13,241 nt of DNA from CAZNAQ01 sp964585585 (GTDB lineage Bacteria > Patescibacteriota > Patescibacteriia > Patescibacteriales > JAGXOH01). The DNA lies in NCBI GenBank assembly GCA_964585585.1, contig CAZPEL010000027.1, positions 1 to 13,241 on the forward strand, written 5' to 3'. How positions within the stretch are numbered: position 1 is the first letter of the stretch; the number at the start of each line of letters is the position of its first letter. Of this stretch, positions 5,473-12,105 are shown one piece after another. The notes below the pieces were generated by a model. That model did no database searches, was not told the origin of the DNA, and saw only the letters and a list, made by a program, of their open reading frames with translations. The translations under genes and the position numbers were made by a program.

Positions 5473-6894
5473 ATGTCTGGTGAAGAGAGAAAAAAAGTTT
5501 CCAGTATTTTTTTGGAGTATGCCCAAAAAGCGGAATTATTTGATTACGGTCCTTTTAAAGGATCAATAGTTATCCGTCCTTATGCTTATTCCATGTGGGA
5601 AAAATTTCAGGCGTATTTGGATGCCGAGATCAAAAGGATGGATTGCGATAACCTTTATTTCCCTTGTTTAATTCCAGAGAGATTGTTATCTATGGAAAAA
5701 GAACACGTGGAGGGGTTTTCTCCGGAGTTAGCGATGGTCACCCATGGAGGAGGTGAAGAGTTGGTCGAAAAGTTGGCCGTTCGCCCCACTTCGGAGACCC
5801 TGATGTACTATTATTTTTCCAAATGGATATCCTCTTGGAGGGATTTGCCTCTTAAGGTCAATCAATGGTCAAACGTTGTTCGATGGGAATTAAGGCCCTT
5901 TCCTTTCTTGAGAACTTCTGAATTTCTTTGGCAAGAAGGTCATACCGTTCATGCCACTTACGAAGAGGGAGTTGAACAAGCTTTTGATGCCTTGAAGGCT
6001 TATGAGAGATTCTTTCGAGAAGTGCTGGCCATTCCGGTTTTTATAGGTAAAAAATCGGAAAAGGAAAAATTCGCCGGCTCCCTTTATTCTATGAGTTGCG
6101 AGGCACTGCTTTTAGACGGCAACGCTCTGCAGATAGCCACTTCTCATAATTTGGGGCAAAATTTCTCTCAAGTCTTTAAGGTAGATTTCCAAGACAAGCA
6201 CGGAGAAAAGGATTATGCCTGGCAGACCAGTTGGGGGCTTTCCACCAGAGCGTTAGGAGGAATGTTTTTGACCCATATGGACGAGAAGGGACTGGTCATA
6301 CCTCCCAAAGTGGCGCCTATCCAAGCAATCATAGTTCCCATTGGATCGCATAAGAATGAAGAGGTTTTAAAAACAGCCGAAAGGATAAAAAAGGATCTCA
6401 ATAATGCTGATATAAGAACTAGGATAGATAACAGAGAACAATCCCCTGGATGGAAATTCAATGATTCGGAGTTAAAAGGAATTCCTATCAGATTGGAGGT
6501 TGGTCCCAGAGATGTAGAAACCGGAACAACTAAGCTTGTAAGGAGAGATACCGGAGATAAAAGTTGTGTTCCGATCGAACAATTGGTTATCAATATCCAA
6601 AATCTATTGGAAGATATTCAGAGCAATTTATACAAGAAAGCTCAAATTTTCACGGAAAATAACAGTCATAAAGTGGAGGACTATGAAGAATTCAAAAAGA
6701 TAATAAAGGAAAAGAGGGGATTTATTTGGGCCGATTGGTGTGGAAGTCAAAAATGCGAAGAGACCATCAAGACAGAAACTAAGGCCACCACCAGATGCAT
6801 TCCGTTCGAAGATAAATCATCATTCAATACCGGCAAGTGCATCAGATGTGGTCACAAAGCTCATTATCGCCCGATCTGGGCCAGATCTTATTAA
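5473..6894 (+). CDS. proS: Prolyl-tRNA synthetase, class 3 (archaeal/eukaryotic type)
   Basis: This enzyme charges tRNA-Pro with proline using ATP. The 473-residue length is normal for the compact form, which lacks the editing insertion of the typical bacterial enzyme. The class II catalytic core covers about residues 1-285: NLYFPCLIPE (60-69), LAVRPTSET (101-109), NVVRWELRPFPFLRTSEFLW (134-153), QEGHTVH (154-160), TSHNLGQNF (223-231) and TSWGLSTR (252-259). The anticodon-binding domain spans about 286-395. The C-terminal zinc domain has C423, C428, C456 and C459 and ends in the conserved Tyr. AAGGAG lies just before ATG 5473. Two conserved-looking sites differ: YSMSCEA (205-211), where YTxTxEA is usual, and THMD (267-270), where THGD is usual. 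It may be the cell's only ProRS, or a second copy tied to the peptide operon upstream. Confidence 0.96.
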   Translation: MSGEERKKVSSIFLEYAQKAELFDYGPFKGSIVIRPYAYSMWEKFQAYLDAEIKRMDCDNLYFPCLIPERLLSMEKEHVEGFSPELAMVTHGGGEELVEKLAVRPTSETLMYYYFSKWISSWRDLPLKVNQWSNVVRWELRPFPFLRTSEFLWQEGHTVHATYEEGVEQAFDALKAYERFFREVLAIPVFIGKKSEKEKFAGSLYSMSCEALLLDGNALQIATSHNLGQNFSQVFKVDFQDKHGEKDYAWQTSWGLSTRALGGMFLTHMDEKGLVIPPKVAPIQAIIVPIGSHKNEEVLKTAERIKKDLNNADIRTRIDNREQSPGWKFNDSELKGIPIRLEVGPRDVETGTTKLVRRDTGDKSCVPIEQLVINIQNLLEDIQSNLYKKAQIFTENNSHKVEDYEEFKKIIKEKRGFIWADWCGSQKCEETIKTETKATTRCIPFEDKSSFNTGKCIRCGHKAHYRPIWARSY

Positions 6895-6919
6895 AGAAAC
6901 ATAACATGCAATTCAAGAT

Positions 6920-6950
6920 AAGGGCACAAAATCATTTGTGCCCTTTTTTT
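6920..6950 (+). terminator. Intrinsic terminator after proS
   Basis: AAGGGCACAAA (6920-6930) and TTTGTGCCCTT (6935-6945) form a perfect 11-base stem with an ATCA loop, followed by T's to 6950. It lies 25 bases past the proS stop and should end the operon transcript. Confidence 0.93.
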
Positions 6951-6996
6951 ATTGTTAACATTGCAGCAAAAGGGTTTATACTTTTAGTGGTTGTTG

Positions 6997-7130
6997 GGGT
7001 AGATCTTGAATTTTGAATTAAACTAAAACAAATTTATGTCGGATACAAATGATAAAGCCAAAGACAGGATGAGGGTGTTTGGTAGGGGGTTGTTTTAATT
7101 GTTTTTGGCTTGTCCGGGCGGGTGATTGGA
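6997..7130 (+). repeat. Long dispersed repeat, copy B
   Basis: This is the second copy of the element at 1761-1912, in the same orientation. It shares TTGAATTTTGAATTAA, GATAAAGCCAAAGACAGGAT, GGGTGTTTGG and the end GTGATTGGA, and lacks the GC-rich insert of copy A. The end supplies the -35-like box of the next gene. The two copies flank the acetyltransferase, RiPP operon and proS as direct repeats. Confidence 0.8.
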
Positions 7131-7154
7131 GTTTATATTGAAAAATGATAAAAT
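7126..7154 (+). promoter_or_regulatory. Candidate promoter of the exported CARDB protein
   Basis: TTGGAG (7126-7131), 17 bases, then TAAAAT (7149-7154) with TG (7146-7147) making an extended -10. The -35 box lies at the edge of repeat copy B. Predicted start is near 7161, giving a leader of about 26 bases without an SD. Confidence 0.5.
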
Positions 7155-7186
7155 TAATATATCTACTTAATAAATAAAAAATAACT

Positions 7187-8785
7187 ATGGTCCAAGCGAA
7201 CAAGAAAAAGATATTTTTTACCACGAGTTGTGTGGCTTTTTTTATGTTTTTGTGCCTTACCCCCGTTTTTAAGGCAAAAGCGGAAACAACTTCTACCACA
7301 AGCACTTCCACTAAGCCCGATCTGGCAGTAAAAGCTATTACTTTTATTTCTGAGAATCAAACAGAGGGAGAGAAAGGCGCTTTAGCGGTTAGTATTGAAA
7401 ATTTGGGAGGCGAGTTAACAAGCAAGGAAGGACTAATGAGTTGGCATAACAATTTTGGCGACCAAGGTTTTGTTTTCGATGAATCTACCCCGGATATCAA
7501 TTCCTTTGAAGTTAGTAGGGGGATGCCTACAGAATTTTATCCGTTACAAAAAGATGAGAGCATAATTTTTAAATGGCTGGGGAAGTTCAAAATTTCCGGA
7601 GAATTAAAATTAAAATTTATTGTGGATAAGGCCGATAAGTTAGAGGAAGCAAAAGAGGGGAATAATAGTTTGATTGAAGCAATAAAAATAAAAAGTTCCA
7701 GTAGTGATACTTCCGAAGTAGAATCTATTGCTTTATCCGGAGAAGGAAAGGATATCAAATGGACAGTGGATGGGCACAGCGATAAGGGCTTTAAGGTGGT
7801 CTGGTCCAAGGATCCGAAGCCAACCTATCCCGGAGATAAATTCCATTATTACACCGACCCCGATAAAAATTCCGATACACTTAGGGCCTTTGACGGCAGT
7901 GGTATTTATCATGTCCGGGTCTGTGAGTATTTGGGAGGTAAATGCGGTGTTTACAGTAATGAGATAAAAGTAAAGCTGGGAGAGGATGCTTCCAGTGATA
8001 AAGACACAGACAAAACCGATTCGGAAAAAGAAGAGAAAGAAGACGAAGAGATCAAAAATATTAAAGATAAAGTAAACAAATTGATCAGTGGCAAATTGGA
8101 TAACCTCTCGGAGAAGATCGAAGATTTAGAGCAGAAAGTGGAAGAACAAAAATCCCAAATAGAACAGTTAACTGGCCTAACTTCTGACCTAAAGGAATTA
8201 GCCGGCAACATGAGGGACGCTATTAATGATTTTGTGGCCTACGGAGTGGATAAAAACACTGAACAATTGGGCGCCGGTGAGAGGGCGGCGGTCATCCATT
8301 CCTATAAAAAGGCCTTTGGCGAGTTACCGAATTCTGAAAAAGATCTAACCGATGTGGTTAAGATCGCCAACGGCAGATGGCCCGGTAAGACCAATGAAAA
8401 AGCGGAAGAAGAGGCCAAAAAGAAATTTATGGAGATCTATGATCGGGTCCCGGATATGGATAACCCCAAAGATGAAGCGGCTGTCACTGTAATGGCCTAT
8501 GGACTTAGGCAAAAAGCGGAGAATCGAAATTTAGAAAGTGAGGAAAGAGGCCTTAAGATATTCAAGAACATCTACGGCCATATGCCGCAAAACACGGAAG
8601 AATGGAATGTTATGCAGGCCATAACTTATTCCGGGGCGACCCGGGGAACCGACTCGGACGGAGATCTATTAACCGATGAAAGAGAAGAGGAATTGGGAAC
8701 AGATCCCAACGATCCGGATACTGATGACGACGGCTACAAGGACGGAATAGAAGTGGCCAACGGCCATGATCCGTTGAGTCAATAA
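7187..8785 (+). CDS. Exported multidomain surface protein: CARDB-like, Fn3-like, coiled coil, Asp-rich Ca-type repeats
   Basis: The 532-residue protein opens with a signal peptide: KKK (6-8), a hydrophobic core (about 9-28) and likely cleavage after KAKA (29-32). A Thr/Ser spacer leads to a CARDB-like adhesion domain (about 44-168; begins PDLAVKAITF, ends at KEGNNSL). A beta-sandwich-like domain follows (about 178-264), with VRVCEYLGGKCGVYSNEI near its end; its two Cys may pair. Residues 265-290 are acidic, and 288-345 have heptad character, suggesting a coiled-coil stalk. Residues 365-487 are helical with repeated [KF]xxFGxxP/IYGxxP-type units ending YSGATR. At 489-527 two Asp-rich loops (DSDGDLLTDE, DPDTDDDGYKDG) match thrombospondin type 3-like calcium sites. 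I recognise this architecture as common in CPR genomes; a cell-surface, attachment or structural role is inferred. There is no LPXTG or C-terminal membrane anchor. The gene has its own promoter and terminator. Confidence 0.85.
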   Translation: MVQANKKKIFFTTSCVAFFMFLCLTPVFKAKAETTSTTSTSTKPDLAVKAITFISENQTEGEKGALAVSIENLGGELTSKEGLMSWHNNFGDQGFVFDESTPDINSFEVSRGMPTEFYPLQKDESIIFKWLGKFKISGELKLKFIVDKADKLEEAKEGNNSLIEAIKIKSSSSDTSEVESIALSGEGKDIKWTVDGHSDKGFKVVWSKDPKPTYPGDKFHYYTDPDKNSDTLRAFDGSGIYHVRVCEYLGGKCGVYSNEIKVKLGEDASSDKDTDKTDSEKEEKEDEEIKNIKDKVNKLISGKLDNLSEKIEDLEQKVEEQKSQIEQLTGLTSDLKELAGNMRDAINDFVAYGVDKNTEQLGAGERAAVIHSYKKAFGELPNSEKDLTDVVKIANGRWPGKTNEKAEEEAKKKFMEIYDRVPDMDNPKDEAAVTVMAYGLRQKAENRNLESEERGLKIFKNIYGHMPQNTEEWNVMQAITYSGATRGTDSDGDLLTDEREEELGTDPNDPDTDDDGYKDGIEVANGHDPLSQ

Positions 8786-8875
8786 TAAAGGAATCGATTA
8801 AATATTTTTTGCTTACTGTGACATCCGGTCTTTTTATAGTTTTTCAGGGGGCTCTTGCTTGATTCTTGCCATCCC

Positions 8876-8920
8876 CATCAAAAAACCCGAAAAGTATATC
8901 TTTTGGGTTTTTTGATGTTT
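8876..8920. terminator. Intrinsic terminator after the exported protein (possibly bidirectional)
   Basis: CATCAAAAAACCC (8876-8888) pairs with GGGTTTTTTGATG (8905-8917), and the inner AAAAG/CTTTT extends the stem with a one-base bulge. The T-rich right arm serves rightward transcription; the A-rich left arm could also serve leftward transcription. Confidence 0.8.
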
Positions 8921-8928
8921 TAGTTGTA

Positions 8929-8951
8929 GGGTCGGTTTTGAATTTTGAATT
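8929..8951 (+). repeat. Short dispersed motif, copy C
   Basis: GGGTCGGTTTTGAATTTTGA (8929-8948) repeats the opening motif of the long repeats, but the rest of the long repeat does not follow. A related copy is at 12877-12900. The whole gap 8786-9043 otherwise holds only the terminator at 8876 and AT-rich DNA. Confidence 0.6.
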
Positions 8952-9043
8952 CTTGCCTCTAATATTTACCACTCCCGAAGATTTACAAATATCTCCATAA
9001 TAATTTTTATATAACACGGCTTTTGTAGCTGGGTTTGTTAATT

Positions 9044-9080
9044 AAACAAAAAAAGGGGTCTGAAAAGTTCAGACCCCTTT
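9044..9080 (-). terminator. Intrinsic terminator of the leftward two-gene unit
   Basis: Read on the minus strand, AAAGGGGTCTGAA and TTCAGACCCCTTT form a perfect 13-base stem (9080-9052) with a 3-base loop, then a T run. It starts 10 bases past the stop at 9091. Confidence 0.93.
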
Positions 9081-9090
9081 GCTTTAGGGA

Positions 9091-9312
9091 TTAAGGCGTT
9101 GAGATGTCGCCGGGACCCCCGAACGGATCATCATGGATGCTGATGGAATCTCCGTCCCCCGTTGGAATGCGGGTGGTGATAACTGAGTCACCTTCGTTCG
9201 GCCCATAAGGGTGGATGTGGGTGTCACCACCTCCGGGCAGAGGAATAGAAGAGTTTCCGGGGTGACCGGGGTTATTTCCGCCAGGTCCGTTAAAATCGTC
9301 AATACCTGCCAT
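9091..9312 (-). CDS. Small Gly/Pro/Asp-rich protein of unknown function (73 residues)
   Basis: The start is supported by AGGAGG seven bases before ATG 9312, and the stop by a strong terminator just beyond. The protein begins MAGIDDFNGPGGNNPGHPGN. It is rich in Gly, Pro, Asp and Ser, with several His (HIHPYG, ISIHDD) and no Cys. No signal peptide, membrane segment or regular repeat is seen; it is probably disordered. Minus-strand frames 9084-9302 and 9091-9312 overlap, but only this one has an SD. It is the second gene after 9388-9807, 75 bases downstream. I do not recognise it. Possibilities are a disordered structural or storage peptide, a metal-binding peptide (His/Asp) or a ribosomal-peptide precursor without a local maturase. 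Confidence 0.65.
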   Translation of the reverse strand: MAGIDDFNGPGGNNPGHPGNSSIPLPGGGDTHIHPYGPNEGDSVITTRIPTGDGDSISIHDDPFGGPGDISTP

Positions 9313-9374
9313 AATAAACCTCCTAAAAAATTTGTTTACAGTTTAAAGAGCAAATTTGTTATTCCTGGGTTTTT

Positions 9375-9386
9375 ATCACCTCCTTT
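9375..9386 (-). promoter_or_regulatory. Orphan extended Shine-Dalgarno sequence
   Basis: Minus-strand AAAGGAGGTGAT is complementary to the general bacterial 16S 3' end. It starts two bases after the stop of the 139-residue gene. No ATG, GTG or TTG lies at usable spacing beyond it; a TTG about 20 bases on gives five codons. The real SD of the next gene is about 55 bases further on. It may be the relic of a lost small gene or a ribosome standby site. Confidence 0.45.
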
Positions 9387-9387
9387 C

Positions 9388-9807
9388 TCAAGAATTCATG
9401 GTATAGGACCCTATATCATTGCTAATGGTGGTGGTGAGAGTTTCTTTTCTTTTGCTTGATAGTGGTCCATATACGGGACAAGCAGGCCATTCATTAACGG
9501 GAAGTTTCATCTTGGGTGGTTTACCTTCATTGTGTTTTTTGCGTCTTGACTTTATTGATTCGATGGCCATTTTGTCAAAGTTAGAACAAAGATTGCCGCT
9601 TTTTTGATAGGGGCAACTTGCCACCTTAATCACCTCCACAGAGGGGGTTTGGACCCTCCATTTTCCGTCTATAAATTTTTCAGTCCATTGCATTAACACC
9701 TTTACATTAACTTTGCTTTCCTCGGGGGCCTTGGTGTGGCCCCAGCGAGGTTTACAAACTGCATTTACGGTTTCTTTGAATTTTTTTTCGGCGCCTTCTT
9801 TTGCCAT
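9388..9807 (-). CDS. Unrecognised basic four-cysteine protein (139 residues)
   Basis: ATG 9807 is preceded by AAGGAGG at normal spacing, and a good promoter lies upstream. The protein is Lys-rich with four Cys (C18, C65, C74, C110). CPYQKSGNLC (65-74) and WPACPVYG (107-114) contain three of them, suggesting a metal site or disulfides. A probable beta-rich part (about 31-64) contains VKVLMQWTEKF and GKWRVQTPSVEVIKV. The C-terminus is Ser/Thr-rich. There is no signal peptide or membrane segment. It lies first in a two-gene unit with the Gly/Pro-rich protein, so they may act together. I do not recognise the family; a cytoplasmic or nucleic-acid-associated role is only a guess from charge. Confidence 0.72.
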   Translation of the reverse strand: MAKEGAEKKFKETVNAVCKPRWGHTKAPEESKVNVKVLMQWTEKFIDGKWRVQTPSVEVIKVASCPYQKSGNLCSNFDKMAIESIKSRRKKHNEGKPPKMKLPVNEWPACPVYGPLSSKRKETLTTTISNDIGSYTMNS

Positions 9808-9869
9808 GATTTTTTCCTCCTTGACTTTAAAAATTGTATTTTTCCTACAAAAGTTGGAACTGGATAAAT

Positions 9870-9898
9870 ACTATAACAAATAATTTCATTTTTGGCAA
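9870..9898 (-). promoter_or_regulatory. Promoter of the leftward two-gene unit
   Basis: On the minus strand TTGCCA (9898-9893), a 17-base spacer and TATAGT (9875-9870) give a good sigma70-type promoter, with the start predicted near 9863 and about 55 bases of leader before ATG 9807. Confidence 0.65.
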
Positions 9899-9907
9899 CC
9901 CTTTGGC

Positions 9908-10254
9908 CCTACATCTGTTTTCAAGTTTAACATACTAAAAAAGGACAGCTAATGCTAGTGAAATATTTTTGGGGTTTTTGGGATTAGGTCTTGTTTTTTT
10001 ACATTTTGAGTTGATGTAATAAAATCAAACCAAATCAAAATTGATCAAGATAATCTATGTCCAGACCTCTAAGAATTTAATACCCCGGAGCACAGTATCA
10101 CATCATATTCCGCGGTAATGGCGGTAATAATGTTTTCCGGGACAAATTAGATTGTCAGGTTTTTTTGGCTCAGCCGCAGTCTCTGACCCCGGGACTGCAG
10201 CTTCTTAAAACAACAAATAAATGTTAAAATAAAACCAATAACATCGATCCTTAA
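9908..10254. other. Degenerate intergenic DNA ahead of the symporter remnant
   Basis: No gene is seen. GGGATTAGGTCTTG (about 9979-9992) loosely resembles the dispersed motif found elsewhere. AGCCGCAGTC (10172-10181) and GACTGCAGCT (10193-10202) form a hairpin with one mismatch around a CCCCGG-containing loop. Homology to the symporter stops at the in-frame TAA at 10252, so this stretch probably replaced its missing 5' part by insertion or deletion. Confidence 0.5.
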
Positions 10255-11108
10255 AAAACTTTACCGGATAACCCTCTTAATGATATGGTGAATATGGAGA
10301 TGCTTCAAGTGGTTATATTTTCCATAATAATAGGATTGGCCTTGGTGAGTATCAAGCCGGAGAAGTCAAAGCCGACCCTGAATCTTTTGAATTCCGTGCA
10401 GGCAGTGTGTATGAAAATAGTTCGTTGGACCATGCTCTTGGCTCCGATCGCCGTTTTTGGTTTATTGGCGCAATTGACCATGAAGACCGGAATACAATCT
10501 CTGTTTAGTATCGGGTATTATATCGGGACGGTTATGATCGGTTTATTTATTATGATCCTTGTTTATTTGCTTATAGTCCTGATATTGGGGAGGAAAAATC
10601 CTTTAACATTTCTTAGGGATATCCGGGAAGCGCAACTCTTGGCCTTTTCCACCGACAGCTCCATTGTAACCATGCCTTTATCAACGAAAATAGCTGAAGA
10701 AAAACTGAAAATAAAGACATCTGTTTCCAATTTTGTTATTCCTATCGGGACCACTATAAATATGGACGGCACGGCCCTTTACTGGGGAGTGGCCACTGTT
10801 TTTTGGCCCAGATATTCGGTATTGAATTGGGCCTCGGCGCCATTTTGGTATTGATAATGACCGCTGTCGGGGCTTCTATAGGTACTCCGGCCACTCCCGG
10901 TGTCGGGATAGTCATTTTATCAACCGTTTTGGTCAGCATAGGAATACCGACCGCCTGGATCGTTCTGATAGTGGGCGTGGACAGGATTTTGGAGATGATG
11001 AGAACGGCCACCAATGTAACCGGAGATCTGACGGCCGCAGTGGTTATGGATCGGATGGTCAAGGAAGAAGCGCCTGTAAAAGCTCAATTGAAAGAAGCTT
11101 GGGGTTAA
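10255..11108 (+). pseudogene. Dicarboxylate/amino acid:cation symporter (DAACS/SDF family), 5' truncated and frameshifted
   Basis: Full-length members, about 400 residues or more, import glutamate, aspartate or C4-dicarboxylates with Na+ or H+. Only about the last 285 codons remain. Family sequence already reads LPDNPLNDMVN before the first ATG (10285), up to a stop at 10252, so the early membrane helices are gone. Retained motifs are STDSSIVTMP (serine-rich hairpin), VIPIGTTINMDGTALY (with the NMDGT transport motif), GTPATPGVGIVIL (second hairpin) and VDRILEMMRTATNVTGD (substrate site). At the six-T run 10799-10804 the frame shifts. One more T would join VATVF to LAQIFGIELG in the expected order. 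The two frames are therefore one gene, not two. The frameshift could be a sequencing error, but the truncation stands, so transport activity is unlikely. Confidence 0.88.
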
Positions 11109-11152
11109 GTTTGTAAGTTAGCGGGGATCGTGTAAAAATAACTTAGATTGAT

Positions 11153-11617
11153 ATGAAAACACTTATAATTTACGCTTCCATCCATCACGGCAACACCAAA
11201 AAGGTTGCCCAAGAAATCAGCTCCGTGCTAAAGGCCAAGGTTTTATCCTTTTCAGAAGTAAATCGAAAAGATATAGAAGAAGCCGATCTGGTCGGCTTCG
11301 GTTCCGGCATTTATTTTACCAAATTCCACAAGGGCTTGATCAATTTGGTGGAGGAATTACCGGACATGGAAGGCAAAAAGGCCTTTTTATTCTCCACCAG
11401 CGGCATGAAGGCCAATAATATTTTTAATAGGTCGCATGATAAATTCAGAAAAATTTTGGAAAAGAAAAAGTTTGAAGTAGTAGGAGAATATACTTGTCCC
11501 GGATATGATACTTATAGCTTATTAAAATATATCGGCGGGATAAACAAAAATAGGCCTGATCAAAAAGATATAGACAGGGCAAAAGAGTTTGCCCAATCAA
11601 TTAAACCCCATAATTGA
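11153..11617 (+). CDS. Flavodoxin-family protein (FMN-binding)
   Basis: The 154-residue protein has flavodoxin length and layout. After the first strand MKTLIIYASI, the FMN phosphate loop is SIHHGNTKK (9-17). The 50s/60s region reads ADLVGFGSGIYFTKFHKGL, as in the flavodoxin-like/menaquinone-dependent protoporphyrinogen oxidase group, and AFLFSTSG precedes the third loop. CPGYDTY may approach the flavin. It carries electrons or acts as a small flavin-dependent reductase in the cytoplasm; the partner is unknown. The ATG at 11153 has no SD. It lies 44 bases after the symporter remnant, with no strong promoter visible, so it may once have shared that transcript. Confidence 0.88.
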   Translation: MKTLIIYASIHHGNTKKVAQEISSVLKAKVLSFSEVNRKDIEEADLVGFGSGIYFTKFHKGLINLVEELPDMEGKKAFLFSTSGMKANNIFNRSHDKFRKILEKKKFEVVGEYTCPGYDTYSLLKYIGGINKNRPDQKDIDRAKEFAQSIKPHN

Positions 11618-11706
11618 TTCGATCTATCCCAAAAGAATTGATAGTTGCTGTTGATCCGGATAGGGGTAAAGACTACCGGCATTAGGATTATTATTAAATA
11701 TTATTT

Positions 11707-12105
11707 ATGATCTTAAAATTATTTTTGATCGCTTTTCCGGTTTTTTTATTAATTGATATGCTTTGGCTCGGAGTGATAGCCAAAAATTTTTATTATAGAC
11801 AGATCGGGTCTTTGATAAAAAAGCGAGTTAATTGGTCGGCTGCTATAATATTTTACGGATTATTTGTTTTTGGTTTGGTTTTCTTTGTTATTGTTCCGGC
11901 AGTGGAAAGCATTTCTTGGGTGGTAGCTCTTTTCCGGGGCAGTTTATTCGGTTTAATAACTTATGCCACTTATGACCTTACTAATTTATCCACTTTAAAT
12001 AATTGGCCCTTAAAGCTGACTATAGTAGATATTTTATGGGGAGTGGTTCTGGCTTCCTTGGTGTCTATAATAACTTATTTTATTTCAATTACTTGGATAA
12101 TATGA
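11707..12105 (+). CDS. DUF2177 integral membrane protein
   Basis: The 132-residue protein has about four membrane helices (roughly 4-25, 43-64, 70-90, 106-128). Family signatures visible are IDMLWLGVIAKNFYYRQIG (16-34) and LITYATYDLTNLSTLNNWPL (83-102), followed by DILWG (108-112). The function is not established for the family. The stop overlaps the start of the next gene by four bases (ATGA at 12102-12105), so the two are translationally coupled and probably act together in the membrane. No SD precedes ATG 11707. Confidence 0.88.
   Translation: MILKLFLIAFPVFLLIDMLWLGVIAKNFYYRQIGSLIKKRVNWSAAIIFYGLFVFGLVFFVIVPAVESISWVVALFRGSLFGLITYATYDLTNLSTLNNWPLKLTIVDILWGVVLASLVSIITYFISITWII

Noticed and set aside
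9211..9459. Plus-strand frame opposite the leftward genes
   Set aside because: It reads antisense to the SD-supported minus-strand genes and has no signals of its own.
10803..11108. Separate 101-residue membrane protein
   Set aside because: Its sequence continues the DAACS family in the expected order right after the frameshift, so it is the C-terminus of the broken gene.
12003..12101. Upstream start of DUF1295
   Set aside because: The added residues only read the DUF2177 gene in another frame; ATG 12102 in an ATGA overlap is the usual coupled start.
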